The position numbers and the translations under genes were made by a program. Positions 13,201 to 25,100 of a stretch of 64,000 nucleotides of DNA are shown here, piece after piece. Location of the stretch: contig NC_133653.1 of assembly GCF_009905375.1 (NCBI RefSeq), positions 65,259,414 to 65,323,413 on the forward strand, read 5' to 3'. Under the pieces are notes generated by a model. It was not told the DNA's origin and searched no databases. It saw only the letters and a program-made list of their open reading frames with translations. How positions within the stretch are numbered: the stretch's first letter is position 1; each line of letters starts with the position of its first letter. The stretch comes from Apium graveolens (lineage: Eukaryota > Streptophyta > Magnoliopsida > Apiales > Apiaceae).

Positions 13201-13875
13201 TTATGGATCAAGAAATGCGGCACGCACGACATCCCTAACCTGCTCCATTAAAGTGGTGATGAGGTCTAAGATAGTTGCAAGTAGAGCTGGATCAATCTGA
13301 CCCTCAAGATGGCCTCTAGTTGTAACACGGGTGGTAGCCTCAATCCTTTCCATGCTATAAGCTAATCCTGCCGGAAGTACCCCGCCCTCAATCCTCGGTG
13401 CAGTAAGTCGATCCAATAGATCACTCCTAACATTACGGGCCTCAGACAGGCCACCCAAAGTCATATAATAATCGGTGATAAGAGAAGCCTGAGTGGTTGC
13501 ATCTAGCAGTCCATGGGGTGCAGGTGGTGCAGACCCAGGAGATCCAAATGGATAACCTAGTACGGTATCAGGTTATAATGGTGCAGGAGATAAAGGTGGC
13601 ATTTCCTCAGTAGGTGCTGGGCTTTGTACAGGGGAGGGAACAAGAATTGGTGGAACCTCATGGATGTCTTCTGGAACCTCTGGAAGAGGGTCTGATACTG
13701 GTGTAATTGGTGCCATGGAAGGCCCCACTCCTCCTGCCCTCATTAACCTTTGTGCCCTTGGTAACTCTTCATCTTCTAGTGCCACCCTCGCGGCCATTCT
13801 TGCTCTGGTAGTCGCCCTGACTACGGTCATCAATTCCTCAGCGGTCCTCTCTTCATTCTCGCCAGGATCCTCCAT
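13201..13875 (-). pseudogene. Pre-gag ORF of element 2, one nonsense change
   Basis: Corresponds to the 222-aa ORF of element 4, about 89% alike in protein. From the MEDP start it would be 224 codons, but a TAA at 13573-13575 divides it where element 4 has TCA. The N-terminal part is acidic then basic (TTRARMAARVALEDEELPR), the middle is proline-rich, and the C-terminal third (LEGQIDPALLATILDLI) looks helical. The frame is open upstream of this ATG without another ATG (to about 14050), so the true start is uncertain. I recognise no known domain; it is not the Retrotrans_gag domain, which lies further downstream in related copies. Confidence 0.6.
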
Positions 13876-14208
13876 GAGATCCTCCTCAGCAACAATCCCT
13901 TCTGGGATAACATCCTCAACCGCAACATTCTCAATATTAATCTCATTCGGTCCCTCGTTAGGGTACTCTATCGGATTCACAATTTGATCTCCAACATGTA
14001 ATAAAACATCCTCATGCTGATGCTCCTGAACTTCAGGGTTCGGTGCCCCGCTGCCCTATACGAGAACGAACTATGTTACTATAATAATATTTATAAGGGT
14101 TCCCGTAAGGGTTTTAACTGTCAGTACTACGTTAGGTAGCCCGACTATGAACTTGGCAAGAGTTCTTATTATCTTAACGTCACATCATCTCTGAGGTTTA
14201 TAACGCTT

Positions 14209-14221
14209 GGCTCTGATACCA
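14209..14221 (-). promoter_or_regulatory. Primer binding site of element 2
   Basis: Minus strand TGGTATCAGAGCC, 13 bases matching the initiator tRNA-Met 3' end, four bases inside the LTR. Confidence 0.92.
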
Positions 14222-14426
14222 TTTCTGTAACACCCCCAAATCCGGGGTCTGGGATCCGGGTTGTCACGAGTTCCATTTCCCTTAAGAACACCTAATCTTA
14301 ATAAACAATCAACTACTCTGTACTGTGACCCCACAATAAACACACACACCACAAGTTATAGTCTCAGAGATGAATATCCAAAAATAACACGAGTCATTTT
14401 ATTCCAAAATTATATGCCATTACACC

Positions 14427-14621
14427 TTAAAAGGGTTTCTGAATAGATTTACAACTCTTTGCCATTATTACAATTGATAAAGATACATAAGTCTGGTACA
14501 TCAATAGTTGAAAGCCTAGCCTATTGGTAGTTCCTACCTCAGCTACAGCGACATCAACGCTTATAGGAAACTGCAGAACGTTTCCTATCCGCTTGCGAAT
14601 TGGGAGCTTGGTCATGTTCAT
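14427..14621 (-). CDS. Small conserved ORF near LTR 3' end (element 2 copy)
   Basis: 64 codons from the conserved ATG. Its first ~45 residues match the other LTR copies (TKLPIRKRIG, VAEVGTTNRLGFQLLMYQ). A changed stop extends the C-terminus compared with the 48-codon form of elements 3, 4 and 5. Function unknown; coding status uncertain. Confidence 0.25.
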   Translation of the reverse strand: MNMTKLPIRKRIGNVLQFPISVDVAVAEVGTTNRLGFQLLMYQTYVSLSIVIMAKSCKSIQKPF

Positions 14622-15994
14622 CTTTTCAATCTGTTGTTGTGTGATGAAAGAAGAAAGCAAGGGTGAGCAACAAGCCCACCAAAATAATATGTATAATGAT
14701 TAACAATATATGAGCATTCTCATAGTACTCATGAAAGTCTTGGTCAAGAAGAAATGAACAAAGCTGATATCTTAACGCGACCAAGTCGCAAAATATTCAG
14801 TATATATGTATATATATACTTTTCAAAATCTTGGAAGTCCTCTTCCATGCATAATATACACAGTGTTCCAGTTTATAACTGTATAAAACTATCGTTGGAA
14901 GGTGATCTCATATATCTAACCTTGTCTCAACGTTTTTGTGAAAATATTTGTCATGCATAAGATAATCATTAACCAGATATAAGTTTAAAAGATGAAGTTA
15001 CAAGATACTCCAATATACTTATATCTTTTCCAAATAATACTTGAACTACCACCGTTCAAGTTATAATCAGTTTCAAAAGTTCATCACACTGATGAGACTA
15101 CAAGACAAGATTTGAATAGATTCAATCTTTGAATATCATTATAAATAATGAAGTTACAAGGTACTTCATTAAGTCCCGATATATATACACTTATATATAT
15201 ATACATTTCATACACTCCTTGAAAACCTCTGTTATGAAAATTATAAACAGAGTTACAATATCCAATGAATTTGGAAAGGAGAAAACCTTGGCATAAACCT
15301 GATATCTTGCTGATCAGGCAAAGATACCAATAAGTAACCTTTTCTACTAGTAGATGGACGAATTCCCCACTGGTCATCACCCTGGCCGCAATAGGACCTT
15401 ATGCTGGACTGCCACTCAGCCACTTACGCATTTGATGGACTCCCACTGAGCCACTTACACTTTCATGGACGCCCACTGAGCCCATGTTGCTTATGCCGAC
15501 TCAATAGATGGACTTACTTCCCTAACCTTTGGGTAAGTAATCAATTCATTTATCAAAACAGCAACCTCGTTGCGAATATAAAATACACCACAGAGCCGGA
15601 TCCCTCAGGTTTTGAGCGAATATTTAAATCCCCTTCAAAAGGAAGATCTTAAATATAAAAATGAGTTTTGGGATCCGCTCTAACTTTTAAAATCATTTCG
15701 AAGAATCGAAACATTTTTAAAAATGTTTGGAGTACTGCTGATTTATTAAAATAAATCAGTCCCAATATATTAGAAAATATCTAAATATTATTATTTAAAT
15801 AATATTCCCAAAAAGGATAATCTCTATAAAAATAATCGAAGTAGAAGTGTTAAAACTCATACTTGAAATGAATATTAAATAACCAAAGATATACTTATAC
15901 GAAAGTACTATCTTTATTTGAATAATCAAAAGTAAGTTTGATTATCGAAACATTATTCTTTAACAAAATAAAGAATATTAATTAGTAAATAATC

Positions 15995-16380
15995 GGAGTC
16001 ATAAGCCCTCGAATGAATATTCAAAATAATATTCATTAATAAAATAAACGGAGTCATAAGCCCTCGAATGAATATTCAAAATAATATTCATTAATAAAAT
16101 AAAAGGAGTCATAAGCCCTCGAATGAATATTCAAAATAATATTCATTAATAAAATAAAGGGAGTCATAAGCCCTCGAATGAATATTCAAAATAATATTCA
16201 TTAATAAAATAAAGGGAGTCATAAGCCCTCGAATTAATATTCAAAATAATATTCATTAATAAAATAAAGGGAGTCATAAGCCCTCGAATGAATATTCAAA
16301 ATAATATTCATTAATAAAATAAAGGGAGTCATAAGCCCTCGAATGAATATTCAAAATAATATTCATTAAATAAATAAAAT
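15995..16380 (-). repeat. 55-bp minisatellite, seven copies, in element 2 LTR
   Basis: GGAGTCATAAG recurs at 15995, 16050, 16105, 16160, 16215, 16270 and 16325, an exact 55-bp period. Each unit contains the inverted repeat GAATATT-CAAAAT-AATATTC. Other LTRs of the family hold one to six copies at the homologous place, so copy number changes between insertions. Confidence 0.95.
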
Positions 16381-18539
16381 AAAGTTATCGAATAAACCTT
16401 ATTTGATTAATAGTTTTGAAAACTATATCAATATATATATATATAAATATATATATTATACTCGGGAACATCGACTCCCGGTTTAGAAAAAAAATGTTCA
16501 CCTTTGGGTCCCATATCCTCAGGGTATACGCAACTACTGCTTATCTCTAGCATAGGTATTATGCAACTAATAAGCATTTGAACCAACAGTTATATATCAA
16601 GATTACGAAACAGACATGCATATATACCATATCACATGCTCCAATATATCGCAAGAATTTGCTAATAACAATCATGCATCTATCACAAGATAATGCATAT
16701 ACACATATACATCACAGCAACAGTTATACGGGTAGAAAACTTGCCTGAGCGACTGGAGGTTACAAATGGCTTTGGACGAGTCTGGTAACCTATAAACAAC
16801 ATATAAGTTGGAATTAAACCAAAGTCACTTATAAATCTATACTTTAACCAAATTAGACTCTAACGCTCGCTTTGCGCTTACTGATTCTCTTAAGTCGCTC
16901 GAGTACCCTCGGTTCCACCATTTTTAATAAATTAACCATTACGAGTTTTAAGGCGATTCTTTCGCGAGTACCTTACCAACTGCCTAATCCACTTATCATA
17001 ATTGTTTTATACCCCAATTAGTCATTTAAAGTCCTGTTACACTTTACATAAATGTTTCATACTCCAATTAGTCCTTTAAGGTCTTTAACCTATGTTTCAA
17101 AGTAAGGCGAGGGGTAATGGTTCGTTCGCGAAACGTCGTTACTTAAAACGGTTGTTTCTCCTAAACCGTACATCAGAATCAAACGAACCACATATCAAAA
17201 CGAAGCTCGTAAAATGAACTATCTAATCATGGCAATGGTCAAAACCTAGCAGTGAGTTCACGGGTCCTAATGTTAAGAGCAAAAACAGTCTAAATTAAAT
17301 CGGACATTACGACAACTATGTTTACGCGATTACCAAAATTTATACCACTACAAATCAACCCACAATCAACATCACAACCAAACTCCATCCATACTTCACC
17401 ATAACAGCCCCAACAACTCAATAATATCAACTTATACTACTTCCCAATCATGAACTAAAAGCTTACTTAAGTTCTTTAACTAATTATCAAGATTTACAAC
17501 TCCAAAAACACCACAAAACCAACTAATCTCTACATACACAACAATCAAGCCTCTCATGAACTATAATACTTATATTATGCTCTTAACATTCAATAACAAA
17601 GCTAGGTTAAGAGATTATACCTTCCTTGTGAGTGGGAGTAACTAATTAGCTTGGAATCACCGTTGAAAGTCCTTATCCAAGCTTAATCTAAACAAAAATT
17701 CAAGAACAAAAATTTTAGTTCTTGAAAAACACTATTCACCATCTTCTTTCATGATTTTTAGGAAGAGATTGTGAAGGAATTTGGAGCTTAGATTCATAGG
17801 ATAACTATATCTAAGTACAAGGAACCTTGGATAATTACCTCACAATTTAACAATGCTTGGAGCTTGAATTTGGATTTTCTTATCCTTGAAAATGAAGGAA
17901 AGCCGAGAGCTTGATGAAGAAAATGGAGTGTTTTGTGTTTTTTGATTTGTTTGCTTGGTTGCTAGCTTTTGTTTTTGATTAATTACCTTTTTACCATGAA
18001 AAATTGTGTGGTTATTAGTCAACCACACCTCCTTCCCTTATGTCATGCTTATGTCACCTTTCCTATGTCATCTTGTTGGTTTGATGACATCATCATCCCT
18101 AACCTCCTTGATTAACTCTTAATTGCTTGCCTAATGACCGCTGATCTGTTATACGGTTCGCTTAACTTTCGTTCTCATTTATCGTTTGAGGGATCATACC
18201 CGGGATCTTATTACTTGGGTTCCCTTAACCTTTCTCAATACATTATATTCCTTTTATGATCCTCTCTTAAAATCCTTGAATTTAAATCCTTTTTATCCTG
18301 TTACCTTATAATAAATTCCTTCGGTATCTGGTGGATTTTCGGGAAAAATCAAAGTGTTCGGATTTGGATTCTGACGATCTTTACATACACTTATATACCA
18401 TATAGAGTACTAATAATATTCCAGAAGATCAATAAAAGAACCCCTACATAGTGTGGCATGAAAAGTTTTCTTATTCAGCATAATCAGCAAAACACTATTC
18501 ATAAAGGTTTCAAAAATTCCAAAAATTGGGGTTATTACA

Positions 18540-18662
18540 CATTTTGTTCCAACAGATCAACAACTAGCAGATATCTTCACAAAACCACTGTGTGAAGCTA
18601 CTTTTACAAGATTGGTAAATGAACTTGGAATGGTTTCAGGTTCTTTCTATAAATCTGCTTAG
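18540..18662 (+). pseudogene. Ty1/copia pol C-terminus (end of RNase H domain)
   Basis: Forty codons and a stop. The motif VPTDQQLADIFTKPL is the hallmark C-terminal end of plant Ty1/copia RNase H. The 5' end is cut exactly at the edge of element 2's LTR, so this is a gene split by insertion. The TAG at 18660-18662 is the natural end of pol. Confidence 0.93.
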
Positions 18663-20011
18663 TTTTTGTTCTGATGCATCAGACTTTATGATCAGTATTT
18701 ACAGAAATTACTCTCCTTGTGTATTCTGTGCTTAATTGAAAATTGCCTAAGTACTGATTGTTGTCTGATGTGTATTTCTAAACTCTGAAAGTGATATGAC
18801 TATTTATGTGTCTATTCAATCCTATGAGGATAACTGTGCTAGATGTTGACCTAGTAGTCTTTAACATACTAGAGATCCCATGTTAGCAGTACTTATTTAT
18901 GTGGAAATCTATTGACACAGGCAAATTCTGATATTGAGCTTAGTTCAGTTTACTTTGTCTATCTTATTACCAAGTCAAAAACTAGAATCATGCTTCTCAT
19001 CTGTTAAAATCTGATGTCAGTAAATCTGACGAATGTACTAAGTGCTGATAAACCTCACTCATCAAAAGAAAAAGTAAATGAAAAAGAAATAAAAATCAGG
19101 TACTCCTTTGAGGTCTAGAGTAAAAATGTGGAAGGGACGACCCAAGTGCATTGCTGGTATTAAGCAATATGCATCAGAAAAGCAAATAATTATTTGTGTT
19201 GGTGACTTTTCACACTCTATGATTACTGGAGAAATACTCTGTTAATAGCATAAATTTTGATAAGCAGTCGTGACTCACTTACACTGAGAAGCCACTGTAA
19301 AATGGAATTTCAAAAGATGCATAAAATAAGCACAAAACAGTTGAGGTGGACTCATGCATGAACTCATTCAATAGTAGGCTTCAGAATAATGACAGATTTT
19401 AAGTACAGTTTTAGTTATGCCTTATTTCTAAGATGTACTGAAGTGAATCAGACCTTGCTCTTTGTCTGATATTTCGCTTAATGCACACATTAACACTCCA
19501 TATGAATATTGAAAATTACTGTGGTGTTCAATGGTGTTTTAGATGAACAGTTTATGTGTCAGATTGCATAAATTCTGAGGACAAGTTCTGCTGGAAGTTC
19601 TGATACATAAGTTCTGAAGAACCGAACTCAGAATTTGTGTGAAGAATCTCAAAGATAGACATTCATTTTTTGAGTTAAGATATCATGTTCTAATGACTGT
19701 TAAGTTCTGATATAAGTCTAAGTGCTGTTATTAAATTCTGATCCTCTACTTGACTTATTTGTGGTTAAAATTTGAAACAGTCTTATTTTTACTCAGAATA
19801 TGAACGGATAAGATATTAACAGTCAATACAATTAGGGTTAGTAGAACACGTACATGCACAGTAATTTTTTTTTTACTTGTTTGTTGTGCGCATTAAACCT
19901 GTGTTACTTTTCCAATGACTGTTTTTCTTCTTCCCAGTCTAAGGAGATGAGGTAGAATTATTGCTATCTGTCAGCATTAAATTTCCTTGCGTCTCCTGGC
20001 ATTCTCTTGCC
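18663..20011 (+). other. Non-coding spacer after copia pol
   Basis: About 1.35 kb without a long frame on either strand, AT-rich, lying between pol and the small ORF of the Sirevirus-like element. I see no repeats or recognisable genes in it. Confidence 0.6.
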
Positions 20012-20019
20012 TATATAAA
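20012..20019 (+). promoter_or_regulatory. TATA box candidate before the 73-aa ORF
   Basis: TATATAAA lies 77 bases before the ATG at 20096, followed by a pyrimidine-rich leader. Spacing fits a plant promoter with a start near 20045. It suggests the ORF can be transcribed separately from the genomic RNA; this is inference from spacing only. Confidence 0.5.
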
Positions 20020-20095
20020 CCAACACCTCAATTCAGCCTACACATCATTTCTTTTCTCCCACACTCACTCTCCTTTCCTTCATACCAACACAAAC

Positions 20096-20317
20096 ATGGT
20101 CAACTACAATATATTTTTGAACTATGAGACCTTCAACATGGAGCTGAGCTGTGAGGATTGGCAGCAGGAATGGCACGTAACTGTCATTCCTGATGAGATT
20201 TGGGACTCGGTTCCCCGGGAGGTTCTCACACACCTCCTGTTCTTTTACATGGACTACCATCGCCATCTGGAGCGATTAGAAGAAGAAAGGCTGGAAGCTC
20301 TCTGCCAACAAGAGTGA
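20096..20317 (+). CDS. Small extra ORF (73 aa) of the Sirevirus-like element
   Basis: The first ATG after the TATA box and CT-rich leader starts a 73-aa product. It is acidic, with VPREVLTHLLFFYMDYHRHL followed by a charged helix (LERLEEERLEALCQQ). The frame is open further upstream to 19961, but the leader placement favours this ATG. The gene sits between pol and the long extra ORF. About 100-200 bases after the stop, T- and AT-rich DNA resembles a plant 3' UTR, so the unit looks like a small independent gene carried by the element. I do not recognise the protein. It is intact although the downstream ORF is broken. Confidence 0.5.
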   Translation: MVNYNIFLNYETFNMELSCEDWQQEWHVTVIPDEIWDSVPREVLTHLLFFYMDYHRHLERLEEERLEALCQQE

Positions 20318-21093
20318 ATCATTCGACTCGCTATTCTTTTTGTAGAGAGTCGGAAGAAGAAATAATTTGTTTTCTTCTTCCTATTTTTCTTCATCGTCAG
20401 CCTTGTCCGGCTTCTTAGCCAAGGACAAAAGTTGTTGATGTTAGGTTTAGAAGCTTAGGACAATCTTGTAATGCTCTTATGTAATTTCAATTTCATGGAT
20501 ATATTCTCTTAATATATTAATGGAATTTCTTATTTTTGCAAGATTCTGTTTCTGAGATGTTTGCAATTTTACTGCACTGATTAAATCCTGATATATCCAT
20601 ATTCTGATGACCATTTTTAATTTTTTTTTATTTAAATTAAGTTCTGATTTTAAAATATCAATACTTGTTTACTTGATTTTTTTTGGTCATTCTCACACTT
20701 GGAATTTTTTTACAGTATATTCGTTTTGCGGTGAAAATGATTAATTAAGTGGGAACAATTTCAATTTTGAATTAAAACTGACTTACCTTAATTAATGGGA
20801 TTACTGGGTAAGTGGAACGGTTTTTCCTTGAAAAACTGCATGTGATAAGTAGTGATTACTGTTTTCCCGTGCCCATTAACTATTTATTATTGCTGCATGT
20901 CTGACAGGTGTCCAACGGTTATTTTTTTAACCAAGTATAAGTAAGAGAGAGAGAAGATTATACAATCTTTTATTTACTTTTACAATTTATCTCTCTTTCT
21001 CTGCTTTTACTCTCTCTCATCTTCTGACGTTGGTTTTTCATACAGACATTTTATCAAACACCTTACAGGCAATCTTAATTTTCAATTTTTCTC
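20318..21093 (+). other. Spacer before the long extra ORF
   Basis: Non-coding. The last ~150 bases hold a GA run followed by a CT-rich leader (about 20945-21030) and two splice-acceptor-like CAG sites (TTTTCATACAG, CACCTTACAG) just before the ATG at 21094. These could serve a spliced or separately started mRNA for the long ORF; not proven. Confidence 0.4.
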
Positions 21094-24000
21094 ATGGCAC
21101 CTAAGGATTTGATCACCGATGGAGCTAAGTTCGTTCCCAACAACTATGCTGCAATTCTAAATCATGCTGAAGCTCCGTCTGAGTTACATTTTGTGCAAGA
21201 TCTTCTTGCACACAGTGAAATTGGGTATGCATTGACCCAGCCTTCAGTCTCGTCAAGCCAACAAGTTCTGACATTTTGGCGGACTGGGCATTTTGATAAT
21301 GGTGGTGCTAATGGTTCTCCTAGCATTATTTTTGAAGTGGATGATTCTGAACATGTGGTAACTCCTGGAACAGTTCGAAAGGCTTTACATTTACCAGAAG
21401 GCTGCATTTTCTCAACACCGGATGAACCAGCTCTACAGCAGCTCATGGCCAGTTTGGGCTATGAGAGGAATTTGGCTAAGCTTGGACAGTTAAAACGAGC
21501 ACACATCAGAAAAGAATGGAGCTTCTTCTTCGACTGCATCACTAAAGCATTCGGGAATAAGTGTTCTAACTTTGATGCCATTCCTATAAAGAGTCAGCAC
21601 ATCGGGTATGCTATTATTAACCAAACTCATTTTGATTTTGCAAGTGCTGTGCTAGGCTTTATTGGGGATAGGATGACAGAGGATAGGAATGTTGTCTACT
21701 TTGCTAGATTTTGTCAGCTTATATATACCTTTTGCTGTGCTGATGACCCTCAACTAGCCAGTTCTTTATTTCCACCTTTTAAACTTGCAAAACGGGCTTT
21801 TAATGACTTGGTAAATGCCGACCTTAAGAAAACGGTGGTTAGACCTTTACAGATTCCTCAGTCTGTAAAACAGATCCTGGTAAATGCTGATCCTCAAACC
21901 TATAGATCTATTTATCCTGATGTTCAATCTACCACCACATTTCAAACATCACACCAACCATCAGAACAAACCATAGATACATCCATATCTCAACCCTCCC
22001 TCAGAACATATCTTAAAACAAATCTCACACCTTCACAGACAGCTCAACCTTCATCCTCAGCACCTACTGTGAAGCCTTCATCTTCCAAGCCCAAGAGGAC
22101 AAAGACTGTTCCTCAAACACCACAGAAGAGAAGGAGGATTGTTCTGAGAGATGAGTCTGATAGTGAGGAACTGGTTTCTACATCAGAACCTGTTGTTACA
22201 GAAGCTGAGAAGTTTCCTTCTCAGAAGGATTCTGGAATTGGGGGATCTAAGCTTCTCAAAAGGCTTAGAAGAATGACTTCTGCTGAACCTCCCAAGGAAT
22301 CCCCACTTTCAAAGAGATACAAGAAACAGAGAGCTAAAAGGCCAACTTCAGATGATGAGGAAGCAGCAACTAAGGAAGGAGTTCGGGAATCTCTGATCTC
22401 AAAAGAACCAGAATTTGCTAAAGCTACTGTATCTCCTTCTTCATTGTACCCACCTCAGGAAGCTGCTACAAACAAGGCAAACACACCATCTGTGTCTCCT
22501 GTACATGAAACTGTATCTCCTGTAAACCCAGGCACAAGTGCTGAAATGGATATTCAAAACCTGGTTGTGCCTGAGGTTCTCTACTTAGAAGCTCCAACAG
22601 CAATTAATCCATCAACAACACCTGCTACTGATGCTACTCAAACTCCAGATATATCTACCACACCTTCTCTGCATCTAGATATTGATGATCAGAATATAGG
22701 TGAGCATCAGGATATGGCTGTTGATCAGAACTTGGAAATAGATCAGCACTTAGAGGATGATGTTGAAGCCTCGATTGCTTCTCATACTGTTGTTTTATCA
22801 GAAGATGCTGATTCTGTAAGTTCTGATACTGCAAATGCTGATGATACTGGTGATGCTGCTCCAAATGCAGATGCTGATGAAGCTGGTCCTTCAGGACAAG
22901 CACCTCCACAAACTGTTTCTAAATCTGAACTAGTCAAGAAGTTTGTACGAGGAGAAGCACCAGTACCTTGGAGTGAAACTCCTAGAGGACATGAGTGGAT
23001 TAAGGAATGGAACTCAGTTACCTTTGTTCCATCTGAAAAGATTCTTGTTGAGCACTTGGCAAAAGCTGATGAAATGTTAATTAATGATGATTTCAAGACA
23101 CAGCTTTGAGTCACTGCATTGAGTACTAGACATCTGCAAGGTCTCCATTCAACAACTCATGCAGAGTTACGTCAAGTTAAGGAAGAATTGCTCAAGCAAG
23201 AGATGACTAGGAAAATTGATAAGAAAAAATTCTTCCAACCTACCTTTGACAGAGTTGCTTACATTGAGAAGACCCAAGAGAAGCAACAGTCTCCAAATTG
23301 ATGATATTTTGAAACATCAAGCTTCTCAGCAATCTCAACTCGATGAAATCCAAGCCTCGGTGGAATTGCTTGTCTCTCTTCTCTTACCTGCTGATGCCAA
23401 AAAGGGGGAGAAAGTAATTAAGTCCAAATGCAAAACTGATCAGACACTGAAGGGGAAGGGTGATGAAAAAGATGACCAGGGAAACTCTGGAATGGGTGGA
23501 GGTCATGGTCAAGGTAGAAGTTTTTCATCAAGAAGAGCTGAAATTACAAGTCACAGGACAAGTTCTGATGCTGGAAAAAGAATTACTTCTGCTACTGGTA
23601 AAAGGATAAGTTCTGATGAACTTTTGGATCTTGATGAAGAATTATCAAGACAGTTATTTCTAAAGGAGAATCCAGGAATGGACTTGGAAAGTCTAATGGA
23701 AGAAGAAGCTAGACTTAAGTCAGAAAAGGTCAAATCTAAATCTGAAGCTTTTGTTGGTAAAAAGAAACTTCCAAAAGTCAAAGGCATTGTGATAAAAGAA
23801 AGAACAAATCCTGAAGCAACCAAGGCTAAATCATAATTACAGATAGATCCAAGGTCTAAGGGCAAAGAGAAAGTTGGTGAACTTATCAAGGTTTATGTGC
23901 CTCCTGTGGATGAAGAAATTACTGTTGAAGATGCTGATCTTGCTCTGACTTCAAGAAAAATTTCTAAGACAACCTCTGACATGGCTCAAGTTGTTCAGAG

Positions 24001-24898
24001 TAAAGATAGAGTTAGTTCTGATATTTCAAAGAAGCAAGTAACCTCTGACATAGCTCAAGTTAACTTGATATCAGAAGATAAAACAAAGGAAACCTCTGAC
24101 ATTGCTCATGTTAAACTTTCAAAGATACTCCTACCAGGATTCTCCAAAGCCAAACAGACTCAACCTTTGAAGACTGCTGCAAGTGGTTTTGAAGCAAGAG
24201 TGGTTACTGGAAAGGAAGCAAGAGATAAAACTGGATTGGGAAGTGCTGATGAAAGAAGAATATAAAACACAACCAATGATCCAACTTCCTTAAGTGAACC
24301 AGGTATTGGAGCAACTCCTGAAAGATTGAATCAACTAGAATCTGTACAGATGGTTTACCATACCTACTTGAAAGAACACATCTTGTTCTACTTCATGACA
24401 GATGGTAGGGTTTATCATATAAGGGAAAATGCCATTTCACTGAAGTATTATGAAGAATTGGAACATGTATTATTCTTACTTCAAGTGAATGACAAAATAA
24501 CAGAAAGTGCTGCAAACTATTTGAAGAGTCAGATTCAGAGACAGAAAAGGCTTTATTCTGTTAAGTTTGACATCACATATCTTCCACAGTACAGAGATCA
24601 CAAGGGTGATATTGTTGAGATGAAGCCTAACCCTGCTAAGATTATAACTACCTTTCTGGGTTACAAGGCTGTGGAATTCAATCTTGAGTCTGACAAGGCA
24701 TATTTGATCAGACTGGATCAGGACATAAAGAAAGCTAAAATTAATGATCTCAGGGTTGCAATCTTTCAAACTGGTGAAGATTCTGTAGAACTTAAAGATG
24801 CTAAAAGGAGGATGATTGATGAACTCAGATATGCTGAGAGATGTTTGTTGAAGAACTATCTCAGAACAACTCCTGACATCAGAGAGATCAGAAGATGA
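21094..24898 (+). pseudogene. Sirevirus long extra ORF after pol ('env-like' position), broken
   Basis: The intact first part (21094-23109) encodes 671 aa. Residues 1-250 look globular (LLAHSEIGYALTQP, FWRTGHFDNGG, SLGYERNLAKLGQLK) and resemble, from memory, extra-ORF proteins of asterid Sireviruses. Residues 270-600 are Ser/Thr/Pro/Asp-rich with basic, nuclear-signal-like clusters (QKRRRIVLRDESDSEE). The TGA at 23107-23109 ends it, but coding similarity runs on: same frame to about 23290, then a frame change near 23295 (fits loss of two bases in a TCTC run), a TAA near 23834 and a TAA near 24263. Later parts contain Lys/Ser-rich repeats (several TSDxAQV-type units) and a conserved-looking C-terminal domain (24326-24898). 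No signal peptide or clear membrane segment is evident, so 'env-like' refers only to its position. Confidence 0.7.
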
Positions 24899-25086
24899 AG
24901 CCAAGTCAAGATCTACAACTGCTCAAATTCTAATATGAATACAGACTGAAGTTGTTATCAAAAGTTAAAGTTGGTAAAGCTTTAAGGACTGTAAGTTGTA
25001 GTTATCTAGTCAAATTCTCATGCATTTGTACTTAATGTTTTTGACATCATCAAATATCTGTTAACTTGTATATTATGCTAATTTAC

Positions 25087-25100
25087 AAGTTGGGGGAGAT
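25087..25100 (+). promoter_or_regulatory. Polypurine tract of the Sirevirus-like element
   Basis: AAGTTGGGGGAGAT directly precedes the LTR start TGTTAGATATA at 25101. This form is typical of Ty1/copia elements. Confidence 0.85.

Larger units (their letters stand above)
13070..18539 (-). mobile_element. Element 2: long-LTR Ty3/gypsy-type element, 5' portion only
   Basis: It consists of a 5' LTR (14226-18539), primer site and pre-gag ORF, then is interrupted at 13070 by the LTR fragment. Its right end lies inside the RNase H end of the copia pol gene, which resumes at 18540. The 3' half would lie left of the window, beyond element 1. The nesting order shows element 2 is older than the LTR fragment and element 1, and younger than the copia element. 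Confidence 0.85.
14226..18539 (-). repeat. 5' LTR of element 2 (4314 bp, B-type)
   Basis: Same terminal sequences as the other LTRs. The block at about 15170-15530 is the B-type module shared with elements 3 and 5 (with the CTACTAGTAGATGGA landmark and short repeats of a GCCACTTAC-type unit). It holds seven regular copies of the 55-bp minisatellite at 15995-16380. It also shows a diverged local duplication near 16981-17100 (two versions of an ATAATTGTTT...CCAATTAGTC unit). Confidence 0.93.

Noticed and set aside
15995..16380. CRISPR-like regular array
   Set aside because: Whole 55-bp units repeat without unique spacers, inside a plant LTR. It is a minisatellite.
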